A stretch of 64,000 nt of DNA, from contig JAPYXD010000714.1 of NCBI GenBank assembly GCA_030998225.1, forward strand, positions 5,580,001-5,644,000. The letters run 5' to 3'. Shown piece after piece: positions 10,401 to 22,170 of this stretch; position 1 is the first letter of the stretch, and each line of letters starts with the position of its first letter. This DNA comes from Diplolepis rosae. Its lineage: Eukaryota > Arthropoda > Insecta > Hymenoptera > Diplolepididae. Below the pieces are notes generated by a model. The model saw only the letters and a list, made by a program, of their open reading frames with translations. It ran no database searches and was not told the DNA's origin. Position numbers and translations under genes: made by a program.

Positions 10401-13251
10401 CTAAATATTTAATGTTTTTAGGCAAAATTTGACGTTTCGAATACGTAAAAAATAGTTTTAAAATTCCTTGAAACATTTTTGACCTTAAAATTCGGTATTT
10501 CAATGTCAAATTTCATTTCTAGTAGAAGCAAGGATTTCAGAATGTTTCCTACGTAATTTGATTGACTTAATACGAAAAAAATACTGAAAAAAACTACCGA
10601 GGGATCCTTGACCTTGAAAATCTGCAGTCAAAGTCACATTTCATTTTTTGCATAGTGAAAGTTGTACATGACTTTTCAGCGTCATTGATGCGCTAAAAAT
10701 GGGAAAAATAGCGAAAGAAAAACCCTCAAAGCATCTTTGATCTCAGAATGATCTAAGATCAATGAAGTGAACGCGAAATTTTTTTTTTGCTATTTCGGTC
10801 TGGGAGTTAGTACATGTTTGTTGTTGGTGCACTGAGTACGAAACAAATATCATTAAATATTTCAGAATCTCATCCTATCTTCAAAAATACTTGAATGGCA
10901 AAAAATTGATTTATTGTTACTATCTAGAAGAGGATTAGCACTCAATTTTTTTTCTGTAGAGGAATCAATTTTTTATTCATTCACTTCTATAATTGTATAA
11001 TATGTTGCAGATTGCTACTTTACATTCATAACAAAGGTACACGAAAAAATATTTTTTTCAAACTGCCTCGAATGTTTTGACTGATTTTTACCTTTTTTCG
11101 TGCGCTAAATCCAAATCTAGTAACCAATTGGCTCCATCAGGTACAGATTTTTCGCTACATTGGGTTGTCCTTATTCACCGTGTCGAAAATAAGGTTCATT
11201 TCACTGTGGTAATAACCTGCAAATTTTTATTTCAAAATTTAGTAAATGAAAAAAAAATGAAATTGGCCAACACAGTTTACATGTAATATAAAGTCACTCT
11301 TGGGTCAATGAATCTCCTGGTGGGCTCGTTTCTTCTTTCCCTGAATGCTTCTCTTGGTGCGTTGCTTGGCATATTTTCCATCAGGGGTTTCCCGCAGCAG
11401 CAACCAGCAGAAATCAGCCATTATATTGGTGTTCCATCTTCCTGTTATATATATATAATGAATACAAAACCTCCTAAAATATCATGATGGAGTGTTTCTG
11501 GTTAGTTAACCATTATAACCTCTATTTTGGGCCAAGAAAATAAACTGCAGTCGGCTGAAAAGAAATTATCTGAACATTTCTTATATGGGTATGAAATCAA
11601 ATTTTGTAAGAAACCGTGACGTGATGGAACATTTTGGCTATTTTTCCTGGATTCAGCGCCCCAAAATCTATAGGAATCAGTTGAAAAACTAGGGACAGTT
11701 TTTTGGTCGTTTACCTGTATGATTTATTATTTACCAGGATTTCCACAGTATGTATATAATTTTTACTATTGTCATTTTTCTTCACTATTGATCAAACAGT
11801 GTATCATACTTTTGTCTTCAATAAAATAGCCCAAAATAAAGCTTCGAGTAGTGGCGAGTCCGAACCAGAAAATGAAGACATCGGTGGAATCGATTCGGAA
11901 GACTTTTATCATGACGAAACTCAATTGTTTGAGGACGTGCTTTTCTATCCATCAATCAAAAAATATTTTTAATTCAAAATCCTATCAATCTTCCCACATG
12001 AAAATTTGGTCCCCTGCCACAAAAACAGAACTGGGGAATTTTCTTGGCCTTTCGATTCTAATGGGCCATGTCCAGAGAGGCGATCTGCTAAGTTATTGTA
12101 CCACAGATCTTTTGCTACACACTTCAATTTTTGGTCAAATAATGTCTCGCGATAGATATATTCACATCCCGCGATGTTAACAATTTCATGATAATGAATA
12201 AATTGTAAATCATCATTTAGTCAAGCAATATATTCCTGTAAAGAGAAATCGCTTTGGCATCAAGCTCTACATGATTGTAGTCTGCGAGACAAGAGTCATA
12301 TTTGGTTTTGTTGTTTACACTGGTGCAGACACTGATTATCAGAAGTTTGATTTGGGTGTTACCAGCGATATTGTATCTCACTTTTTACAACCTTATTTTT
12401 ATAAGGATCATGTTGTATATATAGAAAATTGGTATACATCTCCCACTTTGGCAGAATTTTCACATGATCGTGATACAGGTATGGTATGTGTGGCACGGTG
12501 AAGGCAATCAGAAAGGGCATGCCAAAGCTTGAAAGCAAGTTAGTCCCAGGCAAGGTACAAGTCGAAGGTGCCACTTGTGCTCTTTGTGTAAGACTATACG
12601 TTGAACGATATACATATGCCCCAGTTGTGATACTTCTCTATGCGCAGCAACATTCTTTGAAGAATACCACACAAAAGAGACATTACCATAAAGTCAATCA
12701 TTCCGACGTGAGAGGCAAGGGGTCAAACAAAAAAAGCACCTCAATGGGATCACCTTTTGCTGAGAGCGAATGTCAGAATATTTCTTGACATCTCCGGAGA
12801 TGCGGCAGTAGCTTTCTGCGTTTGTGGTAGAAATGAAATTCGACCTACACATAGACGTTTTACATAATGAGAGTGCCTGCGAAATTTTAAAAATGTTTTT
12901 ACGTATTGAGCGCATCAAACTACGTACGAAAACCTTCTCAAAACTCGGTTTATACTAGAAATGAAATTCGACCTTTAAATAGAGATTTTAAAGGTCAAGG
13001 GTGTCTGTGGGCATTTTTTAACTATTTTTTTCATATTTAGCGCGTGAAATTACATAGAAATACTCTTTCAAACCTTCATGACAAATGAGACAAATTTTTT
13101 ACATTGCACTTTACGTTGCCTGCAGGGCTGGTCGATATATCGACCAGCAGTCAGGCCGGGGACTGCACGTGAGATATCCAGTGATTTTATGTATAAATTT
13201 TGCATTTTATAAGAGGTTGATTTGTACTGAAAGTTCCTCGCAGCTAAAAGG
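10355..13251 (+). mobile_element. piggyBac-type DNA transposon with TTAA target duplications
   Basis: The 2.9-kb element is bounded by TTAA at 10351-10354 and 13252-13255. Its ends are inverted: CCTTCTTGCTGCG on the left and CCTTTTAGCTGCG read inward from the right. Subterminal copies of a palindrome based on GGTCGATATNTCGACC lie about 20 bp from the left end and about 110 bp from the right end. That asymmetry is typical of piggyBac ends. It carries one degenerate transposase gene and is inserted in an R1-type LINE. Confidence 0.93.
11769..12700 (+). pseudogene. piggyBac transposase, decayed
   Basis: This would cut and paste the element at TTAA sites. Three open stretches in different frames follow the family order. 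11851-12180 has TELGNFLGLSILMG and MSRDRYIHI. After a stop at 12178 and a short garbled part, residues resembling the QYIPVKRNRFGIKLY motif lead into 12271-12501, with VVYTGADTDY and IENWYTSPTLAEF. 12486 onward has a degenerate RKGMPK region. Two positions that are catalytic aspartates in active piggyBac enzymes appear as glutamate here (VVCETR and YIENWYTS). An acidic N-terminal stretch is present at 11850-11940. It is dead by frameshifts and by the loss of the aspartates. Confidence 0.88.
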
Positions 13252-13325
13252 TTAACACCCTATCTCGGATGTATCTCTTAACCAGCCTTTCAAGAATTTT
13301 TAAAATGAAAGATGTGAAAGATTTT

Positions 13326-14425
13326 TCTCTAATCCCTTCACATAGATTTTTGTTATACTCTTTAGAATATTTTCCAGTGTTACATTTAAGAACCTGTAAG
13401 GTACATCTCCCGAATTCCAAGTTATACCATGGAAATTATTTTCTAACCAACGATTTATACTTCTATATCTTAAAGACACGCAGAGGCGCTGGCAAGGTGG
13501 TTGAAAAAGAAAATTGAAAGGTATTACTGATTTGTCGCTCTTAAGTGGAAGAATTTCTAATTCTTTAACTATAAATTGGTTTATATTCAACTACTCGATC
13601 CTGTAACATTAGAGAATATGCAGCAGTTTGAGTGGAAAGATTTTCTGTAGCTTCAAACTCCAAACGAATATCTACTGGTCCAGTTTCAAGGATTCATTTT
13701 GCTTTGAACAGTCAATCACGATCAAAGAGCAAACTCTAGAAAATCACTTTTCGAAAAATATGGGTGAGGTTCTTTACTATGATAATTTGTTTGAAAATTG
13801 ATACATTTCTTCAAGTAAACCGTACTATTTTTTATCAAGATCAAGATTGAGATTGCCATATGGATATCTCTGTTTCAAAATAATTCGACATTAGTTAATT
13901 CACAATGATCAAAAGTGCTAGCATTTCTTCTGTTAACATTTTTTCTATTCCTCTGAAATCCTAAGATAATAAATTTAGGCGATTTGGCCTAGTCAACTTC
14001 TACTGAAAATTGACTCACTCAATAAGACATTCTGCAGCCTTAACATAGCATCACTATACATGGGAAGTAATACACCCACTTTTTATAAAAAGGGCAGTTC
14101 GACAAAACATATAAACCGAACAACTGTTCACATGAGATAAAACAGTGCATCACCTCACATCGAATAATCGGTTTGGCACTTAGTAATGAGTTATTAATGC
14201 TAATTTAAATAATTATTATCATCACCTTGGTTGACAATCAAACATTTATTATTATTATTACTATTCATACATTGCTGATGGTCAATCAACTGTAATCAAG
14301 AAAGTTAAAATTGAATCGCTATCACAGTTATAGATGAAGGATTCCTTAATTGACCATCTGCAATCGATTAATAATCGTAAGTCATAAAACATGTAATGCA
14401 AATTACAGAAAAATGAATACAGATG
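13326..14425. other. No recognisable gene
   Basis: AT-rich sequence. An open frame on each strand at 13269-13590 overlaps LINE sequence only at its edge and shows no domain. Nothing else is supported. Confidence 0.5.
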
Positions 14426-14612
14426 TAGTAGTTTTTTTTTTCTTCTTTTGGTGAGATGTAAAAATGGCGAAATCTTTTATAGATGTTCCACAGGATTCTC
14501 CTCGGACGGGTCTAGGCATACCGGTTAAAACCAAAAAAAACATTCTCTCGAACCAATACACCGCCTGCGGAACCGCCTGTCGTCTTTCAACTTCGCAGGC
14601 AGTTGGTTCCAG
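14426..14612 (-). mobile_element. 5'-truncated R1-type LINE 3' end
   Basis: About 180 bp closely similar to the 3' untranslated end of the LINE at 28640-29609, including the block around GACGGGTCTAGGCATAC. A T-rich tract (14426-14450) marks the poly(A) side. Similarity ends at the GGTTGGTTCC block near 14612. No target duplication was recognised. Confidence 0.8.
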
Positions 14613-15640
14613 CTTAAGCAATAGAGAGAAATGATAGGAAACAAAATGGAAGTCTGTGATCGACGATGACAAGTGCTAACAGAAGGTCATAGTGCGGCCA
14701 CTACCATGTATTTTAGGAGGGTACTTAAAAAGTGAAAATGAGCATCAGCGCCGCCAAGTTTTGATAGCAAAAACTAATATCAATGCAAACGAAACCCATG
14801 TCCCCCCAACCTAATGTATTCTAAAGAGCGGAAAATTTTGAAATATATTGTATGAAATCCATTTCATAAATTTAAATTATTTGAAGTTGAAAATAATTTG
14901 TGAAAGAATAAAAATACAACAAGAATTTTTAAATATGAATCACAATTAACAGTTAAATACTGTACTATTACACGGAGAAAAATAGTTGAAGTAATTTCAC
15001 TCAACTCTGTCGGTTAAACTTGGGACATAAGGACACTTGAACATTCATTAAATCCTAGCTGGGTAAAATTAATTTGATAAATACCTAATTCACCCAAAGG
15101 TAATATCAATAAGCGTTACATAGGAAATAGTAAGGAGTTGAGTAAAACGTTGTCGACGACAGGGCATCACAATGCGTCAGTGGGTTAACATGAAATGTAT
15201 TAGTATTACTCAACCGTAGTTGAGTAAAATGAGCGTCGGGCGTATTATTTTAACTGGCGATGATATGGTTGCTATGGTTACAGCAGTTTAAAAATAACAT
15301 CGGTAGCGACAATAGCGCCATCACTTGTTGCGTCCACTAAGTGTTAGAATATGAGGTGCATTTCTGTAAGTGTGTGTGTGAGAGAGAATGTGTGTGCAGC
15401 GCCATCACACGGATGTATACGTATACTATAGCGAGCAGTCGAGCGGCAATTCATTTGTTCGTCGTCCTCCGCAGAGAGCGGTTGTATATTAAGAGAGAGA
15501 AAGCTGTACTGAAGTTACTGTAGAGTGATTGAATAATGTTTCTAGTTGTTATTATATAATAGAGTGGTTTATTTGAAGAAACCATTATGGCCCATCAAGT
15601 TGCTCGCCATCGCTGTCCAGGGTTACTCTACAATGCGCTG
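14613..15640. other. No recognisable gene
   Basis: AT-rich DNA. A short TG/AG-rich simple stretch lies near 15365-15395. Short frames at 15341-15523 and 15546-15728 have no recognisable product. Confidence 0.5.
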
Positions 15641-15644
15641 CCCC

Positions 15645-15965
15645 ATTAAGCCAGTCGGTCGAGCCTGCTCAACTTTGGACCTCTGTCAGGGCTCGCATTA
15701 TCTCAAAAATTTCGCAACATCCGCGTAAATTCCTGATCAGTAGTAGCAGAGCGACAACCGATGGTATATCTTCTCGACTCCCAAATGTCCCGCTTGCGGT
15801 TTCTTCTTCTTCTTCTTGGTTGTGGCAGCTTGCAATTCTGCAAATAGCCATATCAAAACCGCTTGCGGTTCCGACTGAGCTTCTTTCGAAGTATACCACC
15901 AGCTTCCACGCTTTAAGGTCCAGAATGAACGGATCGAGTATCCCATTTGGCCTATACCGGTACAA
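15645..15965 (-). pseudogene. Gypsy-type integrase zinc-binding domain fragment
   Basis: On the minus strand one frame reads AGHLGVEKIYHRLSLCYY, then after a stop GIYADVAKF. This is the histidine half of the HHCC zinc domain that starts LTR-retrotransposon integrases; the cysteine pair is not seen. A run of lysine codons from a GAA/TTC repeat at 15806-15818 precedes it. It could derive from the same family as the element at 1-4292, whose integrase is outside the window, but this was not testable here. Confidence 0.65.
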
Positions 15966-16445
15966 CCCGGGCTAGTCGCCCCGTCTGAGCGTTAAAGGTT
16001 CTATGAGGAGCGTTTGGTGCAATTACAAGGCTGAAATATCTTCTCCAGTGAAGCTTACCCTGCCATCCGCGTACAGTATCCAGAAAACTTGGCTCCTGGT
16101 TCTAAATAAATGCAAAAATTGTGCGACTAACGGGTTCTACGCATGTTTGAACCAGGTTGTACCCAACACTAAGAAGGGTTCTAAATGGATCAAAAAATTA
16201 TGCGCCAATCAGGTTCTATATAGGTGTCAAGCAGGTTCTAAGAAGGTCTCTACTGGATTTTATCTGGGTTTTATGCGGGTCCTGAATTTGTACTATATAT
16301 ATGGTCTTAAACGGGTGCTAAGCAGGTTATATCCGGCCATGATAAGGATTATGTATCTCCATAATAGGGTTCTATACAGATCAAACATTGTTAAGCTAGG
16401 CCCTTTTAGACACGCAGAGCGCAATTGACGAAATTTGTCGATCTA

Positions 16446-17229
16446 TTAGGTGCGTAACTAAGTTCCCGCCGTTTTTTTTATGAAATTCAACTTTATTGTG
16501 AAAAAATGGTTACAAATGAATCATTCAAAGCATTTCCCATCCTTAGCCAGACCATGTGCCATCAACTGAAATAAATAATAATCGGACGGCTCCATATCTA
16601 GGGAGTACGTCGGGTGGGGTAGGACTTCCCATTTGAGCGTTTACAGGTAGGTTTTATCGGATTTGGCAACGTGAGGCCGAGCGTTGTCATGTTGTAGAGT
16701 CACTTTTTCTTGCTTCTGCTCATATTGTGGCCGCTTTTGCGCAGTGCTCGGCTCAAATACATTAATTGCGTTTGACACTGTTTTCCAGTAATGGTTTCGT
16801 TCGATTTCAACAGCTCATAACGAATAACATCAGCGTCTTCCAAGGTTTTTGTCCTCCCTTCACGCGGACGGTCGTCAACATCCAAATCACCGTCTCTGAA
16901 GCGATGGAACCAATCTTGGCACATTGTTTCACTCAGAGCAGCATCTCTGTAAACCCTTTGGAGCTTTCGCTGCGCTTCAGCCGCCGTTTTCTTCGAATGA
17001 AAGAATAAAATCAACACTTCCCGCAAATGACGTTTATTTGACACAAAATCAGACATTTTCACAGAACCAAAAGTATATGACGCCAAAACAAAATCACCAA
17101 TGTGTCAAAAAGGTTTGTTTACCATATGTTTAAGCTTGGTTCATGACGTTTTGGATATGTCAAAATCGACCAGCACTTACTGCTGGAGCCATCTATTCGC
17201 AAACAGCGGGAATTTAGTTGCGCACCTAA
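16446..17229 (-). mobile_element. Internally deleted mariner with TIRs and TA duplication
   Basis: The ends are TTAGGTGCGTAACTAAGTTC on the left and its inverted counterpart ending GCGCACCTAA on the right. They are flanked by TA at 16444-16445 and 17230-17231. At 784 bp it is shorter than the ~1.3 kb usual for mariners. It belongs to the same family as the element at 43566-44298. Confidence 0.93.
16500..17086 (-). pseudogene. Mariner transposase, catalytic core deleted
   Basis: The frame from 17086 to 16700 starts near the MSDFV start and encodes the N-terminal HTH region (NKRHLREVLI, then DAALSETMCQDWFHRFRDGD). It then jumps directly to residues near the second catalytic aspartate, HDNARPHVAK, in another frame at about 16700-16640. 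The first aspartate region is missing. Further degenerate C-terminal motifs reach about 16500. The product cannot be active. Confidence 0.85.
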
Positions 17230-17352
17230 TATGTCCCGTCTATGACCCGTTCAGACTCTATTAGACGCCCATACTTTCAATTCGAGAGATCCCTGATAGA
17301 ACCAAGGTAGACCCGTTTAGACACCCAGAGCGCACTTTAGAAGAATAATTTC

Positions 17353-18660
17353 TTTATACTACTGCCGGACGAGAATGGGAGAAAGCAAGGGAGTGCTATA
17401 GGAGCTTTCAAAGAGAATGATCTCAAGATCCAACAATAGAAGGCGCGAGTAGCGGTAAATTTGGTGATTTCAGTGTTGTTTGAAATACATACCACGTAAC
17501 TTGAATTGTCTGAATTTGCTTGCCATCTTAAACCAAGAGTTTTTACTTAATCCGTTGAGTGAAGATAGATATAGAGGAGACATCGAGGGCGATTGAATGT
17601 TCCAGCCCTTGCGGGGAAAGACGCCAGGAGTAGGTTAAGTTCCAAAGCCCAACACGGGGATCGAAACTTTCGAAACTCGCAAAAATCTCACGGACAAGCC
17701 GTAAGTTGTAGGAGCAAGGCCCAAACTTGTTTCGGTGAGTCTGCTGCATTCATGATGGGTCAGGTAGTCCTTGTCAATTTAACCCTAGCTTGTCGACAGA
17801 ATTTTAAAACACAGCTTTTCCCATTTTTTCCTTCTACTTTGCTCTTGACTAGTCTTTTCCTAAGATCGCATATATATTTTTAAAAAGCAAAGATATTCGA
17901 AAAGAACCATTTTCTGAAATTAACAATTTTTTTTGAAATTTATTACATTTTTATTGACAAATTGTTTTCACTATTCTTTCATCTTAATTACAATAATGAA
18001 GACATATAGAAAAAGGAAATAAATTGTCAATGATGATATTTTAAAAGTTTAATATTCATACAATATAATTTCCGTTTATACAGTAAGGTTACAAAGTCAA
18101 TATTATTCTCTATAGAAATACAATAATAATTGCTTCTTCGAAGAGATTTACATTGCTCAGAGAAAATAAAATTAAAACAAATTATTTCAAAATTGGTTTG
18201 GACATATAATTTTCAAAAATGTGAATTTTGAAAAAACGAATATTTTCAATAAAATATAAATTGGATAAATGTTCAATCATAGAAGATTCTTACCAATTTT
18301 TATCATCGACTGAAAAACGATGAACTGACACTCCTTTCGTGACACCACATTTGCTTTTGCAATTCTTGAATTTACACGACATAGTTCTTTTTTACACTTT
18401 ATGTATTTGAATGCATTTTTAATTCATTCATTGAGATTTTGATCGTCAATGAAATTTTTTTACTTTTGTACTTGACACAACTGTTTTGCTCAAAGAGTCA
18501 GTAGCTACTGACATTCAGGAAAAAGAGTATTGAAATGAATTTTTATGACTGAAAAAATCAGGTATTTTTCTTTGCCTTCTAACTAAAAGTTATTTTGTAG
18601 ATTTTGACAGTGACATTATCAAAAAGCCTTCTTTACCACTAATTTACAGTTTAATAGTTT
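17353..18660. other. No recognisable gene
   Basis: AT-rich and unannotated. The open frames at 17543-17883 lie on both strands of the same DNA and show no domain. Confidence 0.5.
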
Positions 18661-18670
18661 CTGTAAAGTA

Positions 18671-19430
18671 TCAAATCGGATTCAGGGACCAAATCATCAA
18701 TGTCGAAATCCTTTCGAATTTTGAATTGTAAATCTGCACTGGCTGGTTTTGATCAGGGTGCCACAATATTCGTTGAAAAAGACGCTGTGCAGGCGTTAAG
18801 AGGACCTGATGATACATTTTCTCTATGTCACTGCTTACAACGTAAGGATGCTTCCGAAAACGAACCAAAATTGAAAATAAATCATCTTGCAGAATTAGGC
18901 CAAACATTTGAACGTCGTTGAAAGACATTCCACTCCTTGTTGGTTCCGAGGCATTAAACACTATGCGTACCTTTGTCGAACTGCTATCTTCTTTAACCAC
19001 GAAATGATGTGGCTTGTAATACGAGAAAGGAGATTTTGATTCATCTAATTCATTGGTCATGTGCCCTGAATTTTTATAATGAGTGCTCTTTTAAGTTCTC
19101 TTTTTTATGTTCCAGTTTTCTTTGTAACATTTTTTCCAATTGCAAAAACCGCCGCATAGCTTTCTCCTTGGATTCGCCTAAATTACTAAGATTTTCCTTC
19201 AACAGAATTGTAATGATAAATGTACCTGTTTCATCTCTACTTGTTGTTTTTAAAAAAAACCCTCCACACGATTTTTCTTCGGCAGGCTTTGACCTTTCGT
19301 TTGAACATTCCTCTAATTCCCAAAATTTGACTATTTGATTATCAACGTGCTGAGTTTTGATCAGATTGCAACGAATCATGTTGAATTGAGGATTGAGCGA
19401 AATCTCCGGAATTAGACCCGCCAGAAGCAT
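18671..19430 (-). pseudogene. BEL/Pao protease-RT linker and reverse transcriptase N-part
   Basis: 19430-19074 has the linker motif typical of BEL/Pao, LLKENLSNLGESKEKAMRRF. The next stretch, 19060-18671, has YYKPHHFVVKEDSSSTKVRI, VFNAS, LQDDLFSILVRFR and SSDIEKMYHQV with the first catalytic aspartate, then RILW. The catalytic YVDD box is not present before the match ends near 18671. The two stretches are in different frames. This enzyme would have copied the element's RNA. Confidence 0.88.
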
Positions 19431-19675
19431 CTAGATGCAAGATTATTCACAACACTCAGAGTAACATCAATGGCTATTTTTTGTAAATTGAGTGAATTGC
19501 AAAATTCTTCGGAAGTAAGTCCTGTTTGAGAGCCATTGTCAAAAACCATACGAGCTGACTTAAATTGCTTATTGGAACTTGCTACTAATACTGATGCTGT
19601 GGACAAAACTACATCATCCTTGATGCTAATACAACACGACATGACAGTTTTGGTTTCTTGCGATGGCGAAGCCAC
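19412..19675 (-). pseudogene. BEL/Pao aspartic protease
   Basis: The frame contains VVLSTASVLV, then a retropepsin-like FDNGSQTGLTSEEF. The usual DSGSQ catalytic triplet reads DNGSQ. It sits directly between the gag knuckles and the RT linker, as expected for a Pao polyprotein. It is inactive by frame breaks on both sides. Confidence 0.8.
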
Positions 19676-19705
19676 TAATGTGTTATCTGATTCGACTTTC
19701 TCGAA

Positions 19706-20388
19706 ATGCAGAAGTGTATTATGTTTATTCTGGCACCTCTGACACCTAGGACCCTTGCAATCTTTTACGAAATGCCCCTGCCTAATAAAATGTGTACAAA
19801 GCTTACAACCCTTTACCCTTTCGGCTCTTTGTTGGAGAGAGAGCTCAAGAAACCTAGGACGCTGTTGGATATGGTGTTCGCTTTTACAAATTACGCAATT
19901 TATTTTTCTTTGTATGAATACATTTTTTTGACAGATTGTTGACGTAGATGGGTCTAGATTTCTTTTCCGCTTGAAAACCGTTCATTTCTACTGTCCCCAA
20001 CATGTCAGCTCTAATGAAACGTCCCAATGACTTGTTTGTTGGCCTAATGCAGTTAAGGCTCTCAGATGTTTGTTTAAGTTATCTAAAATTTTCCGAGTTA
20101 AACATGCGCTTTCCCTATGAATACGTTCAATTTCGAACATTGCCTTGATGTGCTTGACTATTAGAAAACCTTTGTTATCGAATCGGTTTGCAGGGTTTCC
20201 CAAGACACGGTATAATTAGTCACGGAAAATTCAAGAGACTTTATTACTTGTTCAGCATTGCCCTCCAATGCTGCCCTTGAATGATGCAATTTTTGGACAT
20301 ATACCATGACTGCTAAGAGGTTATGGCTTGTTTTCATCCACCCCTCCAATTTTATTAGAGTGAGGCAGAAGGAATGAGCTGGTAGCAT
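19706..20388 (-). pseudogene. gag: BEL/Pao gag with zinc knuckles
   Basis: 20388-20161 and 20203-19988 carry helical Pao-type gag sequence (ALEGNAEQVIKSLEFS and LRALTALGQ followed by a WD) in two frames. About 19840-19720 carries the CCHC cluster, read as CKLCTHFIRQGHFVKDC and a following CQRC. It would package element RNA. It is interrupted by at least two frameshifts. Confidence 0.8.
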
Positions 20389-20399
20389 TAATTTTCATT

Positions 20400-22165
20400 T
20401 AGATTTCAGATACAAATCTTGCTTGTTAAAATTGAGCATAAATTCCCTACCTGGACAAATCCCTACACCACACGAAGTTTCGGAAACTAGAACTGGGTCC
20501 AAGCCTAAAATCAAATTGAACTATTCAAAATGTTATTACTTATTTATATTAGTTTGGTTTTCACAGGCGCGATAAGTGAGACAGAAAGAGCATACGGGAT
20601 ATTTTGAATTATACCTGGTGTCCTTATATTCACTTTGCCCTTTACAAAATTTGATTGAAATTAATCCAGATTTTTTTTATTTACGCTTCCCTTATGACTT
20701 ATTGTGTTAAATCTACTTAGTGAAACCTAACAAATATTTCAGAGCGGGTTGTGGTTGTCAATGACTACCAAACCTAATCTCGTTTTTATGTCCTATTACT
20801 TTATTTAAAAAAAACGGCCTTCTAAAAGGAGAATAATTTGGAGTTTTGCAATCATTTAGTTTGAAAAATACAAGTTTCGACACAATTGGCTTATAGCTGG
20901 CTTATAGAATTTATTACTGTGTCTATTAATTAATTCTCTCCGATTTTATCTTGCATTTCAGAGAAATACGCTCAGCATCAGGTTTTCAAATTGTATAATC
21001 TCAAGAAGAATACTTTTCAATTGACCTAATCATTGAATTGATTAATTAATTAAAAACTTAATTAAAAAATAAAGTACCGCTAATCTTTTATATCTCGCTA
21101 GTTGATTGGTTTTTTGCGAGGAATAAGAACGAAGATATCTTAAACCAGCTTTCCGGAGGTAGAAGGCTAAATCTTTTGGAACAAGAAACGGAACGGATAT
21201 ATTTCGTAACTTCTATCCTCGGACTCTAATCGTCATTCGAACCTACCCTGGGTAGATGCTTAGACCAAAGTGAATTTTAGTGTTTTCTTACTACTCTCGT
21301 CACCTCGGTCTCTCTCTGATTTGTTGCACATTTTCCCCAGTTCTCGCAACTTGCCCAGAGAAAGGTTTTCGCAAATGCCTCAATTCACAATGATCACAAG
21401 CGGTAGACCACTAAAAGTGGTTAAACAATGCATTTAAAAAAATATAATTTTTTTGTAAAAGAATTGATATTGGCCATTTCATTAGCCTTGAATTGTGCGT
21501 AGTTAACTGCACATTACAAAAAGATTTTACCTATCATTTTCTCTTTTTCAGTTTCTAAGATAAATGCTCTTTTGCACTTTAGTGCATTTCGAGGTAAGAA
21601 AAACAGAGACAATGCGGGTGGTAGTAGAGGGTGGAAAGTCTGCGTGTGATCATTTTGTAAACGGCCTTATCATGCATTCAGGAAGCAAAGCAAAAACACA
21701 AATATTTTCAGTGTTTTATATGCCACTTTCAATTATATAATTTCGTATCAGGTTTGGTCAATATAATTTATCAATATTAGTTAACGAAATAAGCGATCGT
21801 ACCCATAAGTGAAGTGCCACCAAAAAAGTTCCTGAACGCGCCGAAAGAGAATTTTACAGGAGAGACGATTTAGATACAGACAATGAACGAGAATCACGGC
21901 AAAAAAGGGCGTGAGACTGGTTGTAAGTGGTGAGAGGTGTTTCTAAAGGACCGGCGTTTTAATAGGAAACATGATTTCTGATATACTTCTTCCACATAAT
22001 ATTCGCCAAGGAAATACATAGAATTTTTATTTTTAATTGATTTTTGAGAAAATAGCATCTGTTTGAAAAGAAATTCAAAAGACGTAGGAAATTCAAGACA
22101 GATAGGTGCACCTTTTATCGGCGAAGCCTGCTCTATATAATACTAGCCTTTCTTATTGGTGTCCT
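20400..22165. other. No recognisable gene
   Basis: 1.8 kb of AT-rich DNA. No open frame above 60 codons is supported, and no repeat partner was noticed within the window. Confidence 0.55.
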
Positions 22166-22170
22166 CCCTG

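Larger units (their letters stand above)
9552..13325 (-). pseudogene. R1-clade LINE reverse transcriptase, interrupted by piggyBac
   Basis: Minus-strand LINE sequence lies on both sides of the piggyBac. On the right (13325-13256) the frame reads LERLVKRYIRDRVL, the RT motif before the insertion point. On the left (10350 down) it resumes at the following motif and runs through LEGAF, RGCLQEDVLSP, GLSENPEK, VKYLGVIL and ITGAMRTTP to about 9552. The region between VLSP and GLSENPEK is missing, so the catalytic YADD box has been deleted. Stops include a TAG at the conserved tryptophan after VILNRKLN (about 9927), and the frame shifts near 9780. It resembles R1-type ORF2, is clearly dead, and is older than the piggyBac within it. 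Confidence 0.85.
16092..17352 (+). repeat. Dispersed repeat family R, copy A, split by a mariner
   Basis: Two parts, 16092-16443 and 17232-17352, align with copies at 22171-23152 and 42690-43390. The family contains many short units of the form GGGTTCTAAATGGTTC and ends with blocks such as GACACGCAGAGCGCA. The mariner between the two parts can be removed together with one TA to restore an uninterrupted repeat. The open frame 16003-16428 mostly reflects repeat sequence without stops and shows no protein domain. Confidence 0.8.
18671..20388 (-). mobile_element. BEL/Pao LTR retrotransposon remnant (gag-protease-RT)
   Basis: Minus-strand reading from 20388 down gives Pao-type gag, CCHC knuckles, protease and the start of RT, in the correct order. 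No LTRs were found and both ends are truncated. Multiple frameshifts show it is old. Confidence 0.88.

Noticed and set aside
16003..16428. 141-codon + frame in repeat R copy A
   Set aside because: The other two copies of the repeat do not keep this frame open, and the product has no domain.
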